64,000 bases of DNA from Leishmania martiniquensis (Eukaryota; Euglenozoa; Kinetoplastea; Trypanosomatida; Trypanosomatidae), in assembly GCF_017916325.1 (NCBI RefSeq), contig NC_090142.1:359501-423500 (forward strand), in the 5' to 3' direction. The position numbers and the translations under genes were made by a program. Under the pieces are notes generated by a model. It did no database searches. It had not been told where the DNA came from and saw nothing but the letters and a program-made list of their open reading frames with translations. Of this stretch, positions 1 to 10,337 are shown piece after piece. Numbering within the stretch: the stretch's first letter is position 1; the number at the start of each line of letters is the position of its first letter.

Positions 1-120
1 CCTTCGCTTCTCAGTCCGTGCCGCTGAACCGGTCTCTCGGCTCCACTTCCGCCCCCTCTCCCTTCGACATACGGAAGACATAAACAACAGCACATACATA
101 CACTATCGGTGTAGCCGCTG

Positions 121-153
121 ATCAACAAGACCGCCCTAACCCATTCTCCTCAG
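121..153 (+). promoter_or_regulatory. candidate spliced-leader acceptor for the PFK-2/FBPase-like gene
   Basis: A short pyrimidine-rich run (CCATTCTCCTC) ends in an AG at 152-153, about 24 bases before the ATG at 178. In trypanosomatids a polypyrimidine tract followed by AG receives the spliced leader. The assignment is by pattern only; other AGs nearby could serve. Confidence 0.35.
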
Positions 154-177
154 CAGGCATTGAGGGGCCTCGACCTT

Positions 178-3100
178 ATGGACCCCCACACGGTGGTGAC
201 TTCACCACCACCACCACCTGGTGCCGATGCTGCAGCTTTGAGGAAGGATGTAAGGACACCGGTAACCCACCACGTAAATGCGCAACGCAGCAGCGGTAGC
301 GCCATTGCCCCGCCCCACAGCAGTGCCAGCGGCGAGCGGTCCGGTGAACCTGTTTGGCCCTTCTGCTCCCTCACTGCCTCGGTGTCGGCCACGCCGGCTT
401 CTTTCTCGGCGACGAGCCATAGGAACGCGGCAGTGCCTCAAGGCGCCACCTGCCCCACCGCGCGGTCCGCTGTCGATGTGGAGCCGCCTCTCCACTCCTC
501 TTTTTCTCAGGCCAGCGAGGAGTCGCCTGATGTCGGTGCTACCACCGCCGCGATGATGCGACATAGCGGGTCGCGTTGCTGTAGCCCACAGCGGCATCAC
601 TGCTCCTCCACCGATTCAGGCGCGGACACCGTCGCAGCCGGGGGCCGTCTTCCCTGCGCGCACCAGGTGCGGCATGACCATCACCAATGTCGCCGCGCCC
701 ATCACGACACGCACGGTAGCCACCTGGCAGGGACAAGGAAAGCGGCGACAGCCACAGACACCGCTATCACGACTGTTCCGTCAACTAGTAACCGACACGC
801 GCGCACTTCATCCCGAGAGTTGCTCCTGAACCAGGACTCCGGCACCAGCGACGTGAGCGACCGTGGCGCCTCGCTCTTCGTTTCGAGCGACATTGGCAGT
901 CACAACACCCGCAACTACGACAACCGAACGGGACACCGCAGCTCAGAGACAAGCTTGGCAGTAGTTGAGGCATCGGCTCGTGCCATTCACTCGGGGCTTC
1001 ACACGTTATCTTCCCAGGCGCTGCCGTGCGTCAATCAAGAGACCATCGTGGAGCGCATCATTGGACGTCGGCCGCGCCCATACCACAAGTGGGTGTGGCG
1101 CAAGGCAGAGAATTTCGAGGAGCTGCATGCGCTGAGTGTACACGGCAACGGATATCAGCAGCCGACCACAACCGCTGGCCGCCACGTAGTGATGCAAGAC
1201 GAGGCAAACGATGCAGCCGCGGCGCACTCCTGCACAGCGCTCAAGGGAGTGCGGACCACATCGACGCCCTCGCGGGGTGATACGTCCGGCGGTGCTTCCC
1301 CCAGCAGTGGGAAGGTGCCCTTGAGAGTACCACCATCGATGGCGCCCTCGGACGCGTCCTCGAGCACTGCTCCCCGCCTCGTTGGGCTCTTGAACACCAG
1401 GGGAAGCACGTACAGCGCTGAGAGAGGCACGGCGGAAGCGAGCTCTGCACCAAACGCGGCCACGACAGCGGCGTCGCCGACGAAGTCCCCTTCCGACCTG
1501 AATGACTCACCATCGGCCGGCGGCGCGAAGTCGCCGCGCGTTTCCTCTTCAGGCACTGCGAACGACATGCCTTTCGAGCAGATGAGCCGGCTCTCCATGT
1601 ATACGATCCCAACGTCGCAACAGGGGCCGGCTTACTTCAACACGGCCATCGAGGATGGCTCAAAGACGCTGGTCATCTTCATGATGGGCCTGCCCGCTCG
1701 GGGTAAGACCTTCTTGGCGCAGAAGATCTGCCGGCTGCTGGGCTGGCACGGAAGCCGCGCTAAGGTGCAGAACATTCAGGTCGCGTGGCGCCGTGTGCTA
1801 CTAGACTGGGAGGCGACGCACCCGGAACTGGTGGACTGCAGCGCAAGTACCGGAGCACCGGATGAGGAGGCGGGCGCGTTCGCTGGCGAAACGAACGTGA
1901 CGGACGAGGCACCAAGCGGCGGGCGAGGAGCGTCTCATGAGATTCTGAGGTCAGCAGGGGCGCCTGGCGGGGGCGCCACCAAAGCCTCTTCGCACACTGC
2001 AGCGATGGAAGCGCCGGCGTGGTCCGATTCCACTTCCTCGAGCTGCCTTGCGGACATCCGCTCGACGCCGCACCATGCGACGCGGGCCACGCCCGATTTG
2101 GTGACGGGGTCACTAAGCGCTTCCATACGGCGCGCTGTGCCTGCGAACATGAACGGCGGGTCCGCGGCGGCCTCGACCCTAAAGCCCATTGCAGCCAGGC
2201 CGACTGCGGCGACAACTACTATCACGAGTGCCGCTGCCACAGCAGGCCACAGCTGCAGCTGCAGCCTTTCCGACGGGGGCGTCGCGTCGGCGCCGCTGTC
2301 GCCGGCGAGCACCTCTATTGTCTGCCGAGACTTCAGCGCGTCGACTGTGTGCCCGTCAATGCAGGCGCACACGGCCGGCTCGCTCGAGGACGGCGCCCCG
2401 ATACCCGCGGCCACTGCGGCCTGCGCTTCTTTCCTGCCGGGGAAGCGCCTTCCCGCTCATCTGACAGGCGACGCCATCGCGAATAGCTCGCGCGGCTCGG
2501 CCACGCAGCACTCACCGACCACCGCCACGCCAGCAGAGTTAATGAGCGTCGGCGGCATGCCGAGCCTCGAGGCTTGCGCAGAGGTGGCTCCAGGCACAAC
2601 TGGCGGCGCCGACGACTCCCCGAAGTTGCCGGAGGTGCTGCGCGCCCGGCACTTCAGGGCGCTCATCGAGCAGCCCACGAGCGTCGCGCGGCGCCTGTAC
2701 CGCTACGTGCTGCAGAGCTTTGCTAACGACTGTCGTCTCTATTTCCAATACGGGGGCGAGGTGGTTGTGGTGAACGATGACTTCATCACGGAGGAGTTGC
2801 GGCAGGAGGCGGAGCAGCTGTTCCGCCCGCTGGCGTCTCAATTGTTTTACATCGAAGTCATCCGCGACGCCGTGGAGGACCCGCTGGACTTTGTGGAGTA
2901 TAAAATTCGAGACCCCGCGGAGTACCCACTCAGCGACATTGACCCCACGTCGGCCGCCGACGACTTCCGCGAACGGCTGCGGTTTTTGGAAAGCGCGTAC
3001 GAGACGCTGAAGGGCGCGCCGAAGACGAAGAAGGGCGTGCGCCAGCCGTCGACTTCGTCTGCCGCGGACGCGGCCCCCGTGGTAGAGACCAGTGCCGACA

Positions 3101-4113
3101 GCGACCATGCCCACAGTGCCCAGACAGGGGCGGAGAGGGGCGCGGCTCTCCCCTCTCTGCCCACTACAATGTCCCACTCACGGCAGCAGCTCCAGCAATC
3201 AATGCTGCCGCGCAGCTACGTGAAGATCATAAACGCGAACACGATTGAGGCACACGGCATCTCGGGTTACCTGGCCAGTCGCATCATTTCGTATGTCATG
3301 AACCTGTCGCAGGTGAAGATGCAGCACCCCATCTACTTCGTGCGTCACGGCGAGAGCTCCTATAACGCGGAGAACCGCATCGGCGGCAACCCGTTGCTCA
3401 CAGGGCAGGGCGTGCAGGACGCTGTGGCGCTGCTTGAGTTCCTTGGCTCGCTGAAGCGCCACCTCGAACACGTGGACCACTTGCAGCGCACTCACCAGCA
3501 CAGGCAGCAGCTCCCTCATTCTGAAGCGAACGGCGGTGACGCCGAAAGCAGCTCGGCGGCTGCCGCGTCTCCTTCAAGCACGGCGAATACGCTTGAAATG
3601 TGGACCAGTCAGCTGCAACGCGCCATCCAGACGACCGAACTCAGCGAGCGCCTGCTGGGCATCCGCACGCTGCGTTGGAGCAGCCTGAACGATATTCACG
3701 CCGGCATATGCGAGGACATGACGTACGCCGAGGTGAGGCAGCAGTACCCGCTCATTGAATACTTCCGCAAGCGCAACAAGTACAGCTTTCGGTATCCTGA
3801 GGGTGAAAGCTACCAGGACCTTGTCGTTCGACTGGAGCCTGTCATCATGGAGCTTGAGAATGCCGACAAGGTCGTCGTCGTCGTGGCTCACCAGGCAGTC
3901 CTGCGCTGCCTCCTTGCGTACTTCGGCAGCACCTCGGCGGAGAGCAGCATCGACGTCGTGGTGCCGCATCGCACGATTTGGCGCTGCACGTATGACTCGA
4001 AGGGGATCGCTAGCCTCGACGAGTTGAAGCTGGATGCGTCTGAGGCAGACCATCACCTGCCACGAGGGAAGGACTCGCTGGTGACGTCGCCCACGAACAT
4101 TGCGCTTGCCTGA
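178..4113 (+). CDS. 6-phosphofructo-2-kinase/fructose-2,6-bisphosphatase-like protein with long low-complexity extensions
   Basis: The predicted protein has 1311 residues, more than twice the usual ~450-550 of this bifunctional family, which makes and degrades fructose-2,6-bisphosphate. The first ~490 residues and a ~300-residue insert after the P-loop are Ser/Thr/Ala-rich and look disordered. The kinase half has a Walker A motif GLPARGKT at about 504-511, but the usual DATNTT motif reads NDDFIT (about 866-871). The phosphatase half has RHGES with catalytic His about 1057, an arginine in TSQLQRAIQT, RYPEGESY, and HQAVLRC with His about 1238. The usual acid glutamate (LNEIDAG) is Asp about 1172 in LNDIHAG. 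The phosphatase therefore looks competent while the kinase is doubtful. I start at the ATG at 178; the frame upstream is open only from a TTG at 160. Confidence 0.9.
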   Translation: MDPHTVVTSPPPPPGADAAALRKDVRTPVTHHVNAQRSSGSAIAPPHSSASGERSGEPVWPFCSLTASVSATPASFSATSHRNAAVPQGATCPTARSAVDVEPPLHSSFSQASEESPDVGATTAAMMRHSGSRCCSPQRHHCSSTDSGADTVAAGGRLPCAHQVRHDHHQCRRAHHDTHGSHLAGTRKAATATDTAITTVPSTSNRHARTSSRELLLNQDSGTSDVSDRGASLFVSSDIGSHNTRNYDNRTGHRSSETSLAVVEASARAIHSGLHTLSSQALPCVNQETIVERIIGRRPRPYHKWVWRKAENFEELHALSVHGNGYQQPTTTAGRHVVMQDEANDAAAAHSCTALKGVRTTSTPSRGDTSGGASPSSGKVPLRVPPSMAPSDASSSTAPRLVGLLNTRGSTYSAERGTAEASSAPNAATTAASPTKSPSDLNDSPSAGGAKSPRVSSSGTANDMPFEQMSRLSMYTIPTSQQGPAYFNTAIEDGSKTLVIFMMGLPARGKTFLAQKICRLLGWHGSRAKVQNIQVAWRRVLLDWEATHPELVDCSASTGAPDEEAGAFAGETNVTDEAPSGGRGASHEILRSAGAPGGGATKASSHTAAMEAPAWSDSTSSSCLADIRSTPHHATRATPDLVTGSLSASIRRAVPANMNGGSAAASTLKPIAARPTAATTTITSAAATAGHSCSCSLSDGGVASAPLSPASTSIVCRDFSASTVCPSMQAHTAGSLEDGAPIPAATAACASFLPGKRLPAHLTGDAIANSSRGSATQHSPTTATPAELMSVGGMPSLEACAEVAPGTTGGADDSPKLPEVLRARHFRALIEQPTSVARRLYRYVLQSFANDCRLYFQYGGEVVVVNDDFITEELRQEAEQLFRPLASQLFYIEVIRDAVEDPLDFVEYKIRDPAEYPLSDIDPTSAADDFRERLRFLESAYETLKGAPKTKKGVRQPSTSSAADAAPVVETSADSDHAHSAQTGAERGAALPSLPTTMSHSRQQLQQSMLPRSYVKIINANTIEAHGISGYLASRIISYVMNLSQVKMQHPIYFVRHGESSYNAENRIGGNPLLTGQGVQDAVALLEFLGSLKRHLEHVDHLQRTHQHRQQLPHSEANGGDAESSSAAAASPSSTANTLEMWTSQLQRAIQTTELSERLLGIRTLRWSSLNDIHAGICEDMTYAEVRQQYPLIEYFRKRNKYSFRYPEGESYQDLVVRLEPVIMELENADKVVVVVAHQAVLRCLLAYFGSTSAESSIDVVVPHRTIWRCTYDSKGIASLDELKLDASEADHHLPRGKDSLVTSPTNIALA

Positions 4114-5989
4114 GGGGCGACGGGCAAAGAAGGTTACTCGACGCCCACGCTGTTCTTCGCCGCCACTGAGCGAAGGCGGAAAGCGGCGTCGCGTGCCATC
4201 TGGGAGCGCATTGGGATCGTTTTTTTTCTAAAGCGGTGGAAGAAGCGAAAGGAGATGCACGAGAAGAAGCGGTGACGCTTCCTCGCCCCCCCCTCCACGG
4301 AATGCGCAACGTGCCCATGTCGTAGTGGTACGCCTCCATGGGAGCAAGCGAGCGAGGAGGCGCGGACCACTCATGCACCATGCCATCGGCATCACCCTCT
4401 TCGTCGATCCCACCTCCCACTCTCTCCGAGAAGACGAGTCATCCCTGTGGCCGAGCGCATCTGCTGGCGTCGCTTTCAACGGAAAGAGAAGAGTAAAGGG
4501 GGTGGAAGTGTCGGCCGTGATAGCGGGCGGTCACCGCAGCAGCGCAGGCGCCAGCAAACACATCGCAGAGGACGGAATGTCAGCTGTGGCGATTCATCTA
4601 CGCCTCCCTCGCTTCCTCATTCTCGTCCTCCTGCACCCTCGCCTCTGAAGCAGCGGCAACCGAGACGCACACACACACACACATACATACATACACACAC
4701 GGAGGTCTTAGACGGCTTGTAGCCCCCTTTCCCCTCCCTTTCTGTGTGTACGTGCGTCTGTCTGTCGGTCGTCTCGCTCTATGACTTCTCTCTCTTCTGT
4801 TTTTTTCTTGTGTGTGCCCATTACATGTAGGGGCGTGCGCCTCCCCTCCTCCCTCTGCCGGCCTCTCTTCCTGTCTGTCTGACGGTGTGCAGTTCTGCTC
4901 TCGCGTGTTTGTGTGCATGTATCTGTGCGCGCGCCTTACTTGCTTCTGTGCCCTGCTGGCTGTCTCGTGCCCCCTCTCTCCCTTCTGTCTTGTTTTCGCG
5001 TATCTTGCTCGGGTACGCGCGTGCGCTCTCTCTGCGTTGTGTGCCTGAATGTTTGTCGTCACGGTCTTGCGCAGGTTTTCCCGCCTCGCGCGTGCCCCCC
5101 TCCCTCTCCTTTACTTCCCTTTTTTCTCCCTCCTCTCTCCTCCACGCTATGAGCGCGTGTGCTGTTTAATTGTGTGTGTGTATGTTTGTGTTGGCACGCG
5201 TGCATCTCTGGGCGATAATGCGCAACGGTTCTTACTGATTTCGAAGTGTTTTACGTTTCCCTCTTCGCCTTCCTTTTTTTTTCCAGTTGCTGTTGTTGCG
5301 AGCGCACACCGAAGAAAAAAATTTATAGTACACCTGATGCTCTGCGCACCCACACCCACACACGCGCACTGCACATGCCCAATGCGAAACAAGCAGGAAC
5401 CGGGGCAGTTATGGGGGCATGAGAAGTGGACCCCATTTTCCTCTGCCCCTCACTCTCATGCGGCTCACTGTCATTCCTCAGCATCACGGGCGATCAGAGG
5501 GAGAGAGGATGGGTGGGTTACACGCAGCCCTCCTTTTTTGTTCGTCTCTTGCCTGCCCCCGCCCTCCTCCCTCTTTCCTCTCTGCGAGCCCGTCTATAGC
5601 ACACGCTCTAACCGCTGGAGACATCAAACTGCTTTTGCGGCGGCTGACATCTCGTCGCGTCTGATGCCTGTAGGCGCTCCTTGGCACTGCATGCTTGCGA
5701 AGGACAGCAGCCAACGGCGACAGTGGCACGTCCGTGCGCTCATGAATGATCAATCAGTCCCCGACTAACTCGTTCAGCTGCGCTTCTGCCTGCCTCTCTT
5801 CCCTCCCCCTCGCGTCTCTGCCCCTGCCGCTGCCGTCGTACCCCGACTGGCCATCCTTCGCGTCCTTCAGTACCCCCCCTCGCCCCATTTCTTCTCCTCT
5901 TTGGTCGGTACCACGTGCAGCATTCAGCTGCTGTCCATCAGCACATCTCTTGCCCTCATTCCCAACCTCACAGAACCGACCCTCCCCCA

Positions 5990-6013
5990 ACACACACACA
6001 CACACACACACAC
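5990..6013. repeat. (CA)n microsatellite
   Basis: A run of CA dinucleotides in the intergenic region upstream of the first J-protein gene. Confidence 0.9.
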
Positions 6014-6253
6014 GCAGCGGATCTCCGCTGCGTTTGTCATCTCTCTTCGCTGCAAGCGAGCAGGCCCCAGCGACGATACCAGCAGACGGCCATCGCCCAC
6101 AGCAACATATACAAATTTACAGACGCACACGTGCGTGCTCCACGCCTCTTTGGTGCAGCGGGACCTTTTGTGCTAGCACTTAGACCACATAACTTAACTG
6201 CATAACCGTAACCGGCTGGAGGGGGTCATCAATTGACCCTCTCCATCTCTTTG

Positions 6254-6268
6254 CCCCCCCCCCCCCCC
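6254..6268. repeat. C15 homopolymer
   Basis: Fifteen consecutive C residues lie in the 5' flank of the first J-protein gene. Length polymorphism and sequencing error are both likely here. Confidence 0.9.
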
Positions 6269-6561
6269 GCAACCTCTTCCACACAAATACAGCGCCTGCC
6301 GTCATTGACGACCCGCACTCACATACGCCTCTCCTTCCCCCCTCCCCAACGCTACAGACAGTCCATACGCAGCGACACGGAGCGGCCCCCCTCCCCCCGC
6401 GAGCGCCACCGGCCGTGTGTGCACTTGTCGTTATTTGCGGCTTTTGTTACGATTCCTTTTTTATTTTCCCTCTCTTCTGCTCGTGCCGCCTCGCATAGAC
6501 TTGGGTGGCTCGTCACGGGCTACCCTCCAGGGCCGCGACGCCGTTCCCCTCCCCCCTCGGG

Positions 6562-6603
6562 GGTCTCTCTCTCTCTTTCTCACTGCCTGACACACACACA
6601 CAG
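6562..6603 (+). promoter_or_regulatory. candidate spliced-leader acceptor for J-protein gene 1
   Basis: A strong CT-repeat tract (about 6564-6582) is followed by a short CA run and an AG at 6602-6603. It lies about 89 bases before the ATG at 6692 and supports that start over the longer upstream open frame. Confidence 0.45.
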
Positions 6604-6691
6604 AGTGTGTGTGTGTGTGCAGGCGTACGTGCGGATTGGCCTCGCCCTCTTCTCCTTCGCCCATCGCCTTTCTTTCCCTCGGCTTGATACG

Positions 6692-8452
6692 ATGCGCCCC
6701 ATCTTCACGGGGCCATACCCGGCACGCTTCTCGCGTGCTCGGTGCTGCACCGCCGCAGTCGACCTTGCTGCGTCCGCGCGCGGCACGGCCACCGGCGTCA
6801 CCGTGGCTGCTACGAACACAACCACAGACGCTGTCGCTGCCGCCTCCGCCGCTCTCGCCACTACCCCACCACCGCTCCGTGCGCTGCAGCAGATGCGCAA
6901 GCTCACCGTCTGCCGCGGGCGTCGACGACGCGGAGCAGGTGCCTTCTCTTCCGCGCCTTTCTCATCTGTTGCCCCAGCGCCATTCTCGCTGCCGATATTG
7001 GCCGTCCGGGTGACAGCCGCGCAGGCGCTGAACAGCCTGGCATTACGGTCGGCACCGACCTCCACGCAGATGGCGAAGCTGCCGGTGCGCGTACTCACGC
7101 AGCTTGTGCAGTGGCGCCGATCACGCAGCTGCTGCGCAATCGTGTCGGTGTCTCCTGCGGGCGATGCCGACTCGTCTAATGGCCGCGCGTGCATGTGGGC
7201 TGCCCATGCCGGACGCGGGGAGGTGATGGCGCGCCTATGCTCCAGCATTGGATGGGTGGCGGCAGGAAAGCGGTTTGAAGCAAGGTCAAGCGAGCAGCCG
7301 GCGACAACTCCGTTGACGCTGCTATCTTCCGTCTCATCTCCCTCCACTTGCCCGCCCGCGCCGTCGGTCATTGCTAGCTCGGCAGCTGCCTCTGCGGACT
7401 CGTCCAGTTCTGGGGCCGCCGCCGCCGCCTCAGTGGGCTCGCTGCATACAGCGAGGCGCTGCTATTCCTCCGCTGCCCACGCCGACGGCCCTAGGCCCGC
7501 CACCGCAGCCGGATCGGCCATGTCCCCGTCCGAGGGTGCCGCTGCACAGGCGGCAGCTGGCAGCACGGCAAGTACGATGGGGTGCCGTGAAGTGCGCGAG
7601 GGCGGTTCCACTGAGAGCAGCGACAACTCACGGGAGGAGGTTACGGAGGAGCAGAGGACGAAGGAGGAGGGTGAAACAATCGTGGCGCCCTCTTTCGCCG
7701 AGATCTACACAGCCTTCCGTATTCTTCAGCTCGTCCAGGACGACGGACGGGTTGTGCACGAGTGGACGACGGCGCATGTGAAGCAGGCATATCGTACGCT
7801 GGCGAAGCAGCTACACCCCGACGTTGCCGGCGGCGACGACGAGCTGATGGAGCAGGTAAACACATCTTATCATCTGCTGATGGACTTGCCCGCAGCGTTG
7901 GCGGAGAGCTACCGCATGTGGCTCAAGGCGGGCGGTGAGGCAGAGTTGCAGATGTGCGCTCAGGAGAGACAGGAACTGCTACGCTCACGCTGGGCGTCCC
8001 ATGACGTGGAGCAGCTCATGATGGTTGGATGGTGCTCCACGCTCTCTGGTTTCGCTGTGTACGCTATGTGGCGCGCCCTCTATGACTCCTCGCCGGCGAC
8101 CAGCGTTGTGGGTGATACAGCTTCTGACGGGGACGGCGCTGCTGCTGACTGCAGCAAGGTACGCCGTGGCACGAGCGCAGCAGAAGTGCTGCCCGCTGGC
8201 ACTCGACTGACGCTTCCGCGAGCAGGCGCGACGGTGTTGACCGCCGCAGGCATCCAATACGGCGTGGTAAGCATCGGCGGCAGCGTGTTGTGGATGCCAC
8301 CACGTCTGTCCTGCCAGTTGTTGCAGCTGGTGCGAATGGCCGTGTCGCGCTACGCCCTGGCGGTGGCGCTAGCGCTGGCGGCGTGCATGAACACCATCAT
8401 GCTGCAGCGCATTCTTCAGCGGATGCTTACTGGCGGCGGTGGCAAGTGCTGA
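6692..8452 (+). CDS. J-domain (DnaJ) protein with C-terminal membrane segments
   Basis: The predicted protein has 586 residues. A J-domain lies at about 335-415 and carries the HPD tripeptide (375-377) needed to stimulate Hsp70 ATPase, within LHPDVAGGDD. There is no Gly/Phe region or zinc-finger module, so it is a class III (type C) J-protein. About 330 Ala/Ser/Thr/Arg-rich residues come first and could hold a mitochondrial presequence. After the J-domain come two or three hydrophobic segments (around 445-465, 512-535 and 550-575), suggesting anchoring in an organelle membrane. The frame is open upstream to 6233, but that part is pyrimidine-rich UTR sequence with the splice acceptor inside it, so I start at 6692. 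The Hsp70 partner and the organelle are inferred. Confidence 0.85.
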   Translation: MRPIFTGPYPARFSRARCCTAAVDLAASARGTATGVTVAATNTTTDAVAAASAALATTPPPLRALQQMRKLTVCRGRRRRGAGAFSSAPFSSVAPAPFSLPILAVRVTAAQALNSLALRSAPTSTQMAKLPVRVLTQLVQWRRSRSCCAIVSVSPAGDADSSNGRACMWAAHAGRGEVMARLCSSIGWVAAGKRFEARSSEQPATTPLTLLSSVSSPSTCPPAPSVIASSAAASADSSSSGAAAAASVGSLHTARRCYSSAAHADGPRPATAAGSAMSPSEGAAAQAAAGSTASTMGCREVREGGSTESSDNSREEVTEEQRTKEEGETIVAPSFAEIYTAFRILQLVQDDGRVVHEWTTAHVKQAYRTLAKQLHPDVAGGDDELMEQVNTSYHLLMDLPAALAESYRMWLKAGGEAELQMCAQERQELLRSRWASHDVEQLMMVGWCSTLSGFAVYAMWRALYDSSPATSVVGDTASDGDGAAADCSKVRRGTSAAEVLPAGTRLTLPRAGATVLTAAGIQYGVVSIGGSVLWMPPRLSCQLLQLVRMAVSRYALAVALALAACMNTIMLQRILQRMLTGGGGKC

Positions 8453-10305
8453 GAGCAACGTCAGCGCTCGCTAACTCCTCGTTCTGCTCCTCGTCTTCCC
8501 TGCAGGCACGCACCTCTTGCTGCTGCTGTGGCAGCCACCACCACCACCACGCCTGCCACCGCGCTCTCCCCCCTTTCCCTCCCTCATCCAACGCTGCGTA
8601 GTGTGTGTGCATGTGCAGCGCCTGCTATCGTACAACCTTAGACCCCCTCTTATGGCCGATTCCGTCTGGTGGGACGTACGGAGGAGGAGCGGTAGCGGGA
8701 GCAGAAAATGAAGAGTGGGAGGCGCAAGCAACAGTGAAGGATAAGAGGTGTGTGCGTGTGTGGTGAGAGGAACGGCGTGAAGGTTATCAGCTCGACGCTT
8801 TCACCATTTCTCTGCTCCTCCTCATCCGCCATACCTTCTCACCTCCCCTCCCCCCTCCCCCCTTACCGGCTCACGGCCTCCTTCCCCTGTGCGTCTCTCT
8901 CGTCGGCACGGCGTCCCCCCTTTTCTTTTTTTTTTTACACGCTCACGGCCCTGACAACAGCAAAAAAAAAATCAAATTCATCTTCGCACAACCGTCTCCT
9001 CCTCCTCCTCTGTCAATGTGCTTGCCCCTCGGAGAGGCACAAATGCCCTTCACGTTCGTGGAGGAGCGGCTAAGGGCAGGAACGCAGCGAAGCGCAGAGA
9101 AAAAAATGGCCGGGGAGGTTGCGCTGCTGCGGCCGCTATCGCTGCCGCTATTGCTCTCCGCCCTCCCCACTTGCCAGCGTTCTGTGTGTAATGTGTGTGT
9201 ATGTGTGTGTGTGGGCGAGGGTGGCGTATTCGGGCCGTCACCGCCGCTGGAGCAAGTTGTCCTCCATGTGGTGGCGTGCGTTGTTTGGCTCAGCTAGACG
9301 GCTCTGTTGTGCGATTGGATGCTGCTGTCCACACTGCGGTGGTCATTCTCACGACAGACAACCTGAATTCGTGCTGTGACGCGAGGAGACGAAAGAAAAC
9401 AAAGAAAAAAGGCACCCTCGCGACGGGTGGGCGGCCACTGTTAGAATCTGCTGCCTCGGCTGTTGTCGCCGCTTTAATATGCGGTCTCGTCTACTGTTAA
9501 CCAGCGAATCGTTTCGTTTTTATTTCCTCCTCCCATTTCGTTCTTTTCGCTTCAGTTTGTGCCGACACGTCCGCACAGCGGAGCCGCTCTGCCCGCTGCT
9601 CCAGCTGCTGTTCTCCTCTCACCTGACACGCGCCGCTCTTTTTTTTTCTTTTTTCTTCGTGTGCCCCGTTTCGTTCTCCGAACATGAACGTAAGAGTGAC
9701 GTGCGCGAGGATGTGCCGTCCGTTCCGCTTCGCACCTCTGCCCTCTCGCCGCTTGCACGTTAGAGCCGTCCGAGAAGCAGGCGAGAGTGGGTGTCGGTGG
9801 GGGGGAGGAGGAGGGGCTGCTGCTGCTGCTCAAAGCAGCTCCCCCCACCTTCCCCAATCTGTGGCCTATGCCAGAGTCGCTTCTGGTCGTGAGCGGGTCA
9901 GTTTCGCACAACGCTGGGGGTGGGTGGGTGGGGAGTGAGAGCGGTGTATCACTGCGGATGGCGCTGGCCCGCTTTTTCATGGCACAACGTCGGAGCGACC
10001 TGCCGCGGTGAAGACTCTTGGTTCGCCTTCTTTCGACTCTCCATACAGTGCGCAAGTGAATCATCGTGGCCCGAGCGCATCTCATGATGCCCTTTCTGAC
10101 TGCTGGTGCGGGGAGCGTGAGCCCTTCCCCTCCCCCCTAAAAGGGGATGCGCCAGGTGGCCACCTGTAAAGCCGCGTATGTGTGTGCGTGTGTGAGGCCT
10201 ACGCAGAGTCGCGCGGCGCTTCGATGACCGAACGGTCGCGTTGGATAAACGCAGAGGCACAGCAGAATCGTTTATCCCTTCGCCTTCGCCCCCCTCCCCC
10301 CCCGC

Positions 10306-10337
<32 letters not shown>

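Larger units (their letters stand above)
4114..6691. other. intergenic region / UTRs, no gene seen
   Basis: This 2.6 kb stretch is the 3' UTR of the PFK-2/FBPase-like gene and the 5' flank of the first J-protein gene. It holds CA/TG microsatellites (about 4670-4700 and 5990-6013), long pyrimidine tracts and a C15 run. The longest open frame (5049-5768) translates to UTR-like Ser/Pro/Cys-rich sequence and shows no coding signature. Confidence 0.7.

Noticed and set aside
4670..4700. CRISPR-like or minisatellite array
   Set aside because: The repeats are simple CA dinucleotides without spacers; nothing in the window resembles a CRISPR array, an insertion sequence or a bacterial operon.
5049..5768. 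239-codon open frame in the first intergenic region
   Set aside because: Low-complexity Ser/Pro/Cys/Phe translation of pyrimidine tracts; no codon bias.
6233..6691. N-terminal extension of J-protein 1
   Set aside because: Contains a C15 run, CT repeats and the likely splice acceptor at 6602-6603, so it is 5' UTR.
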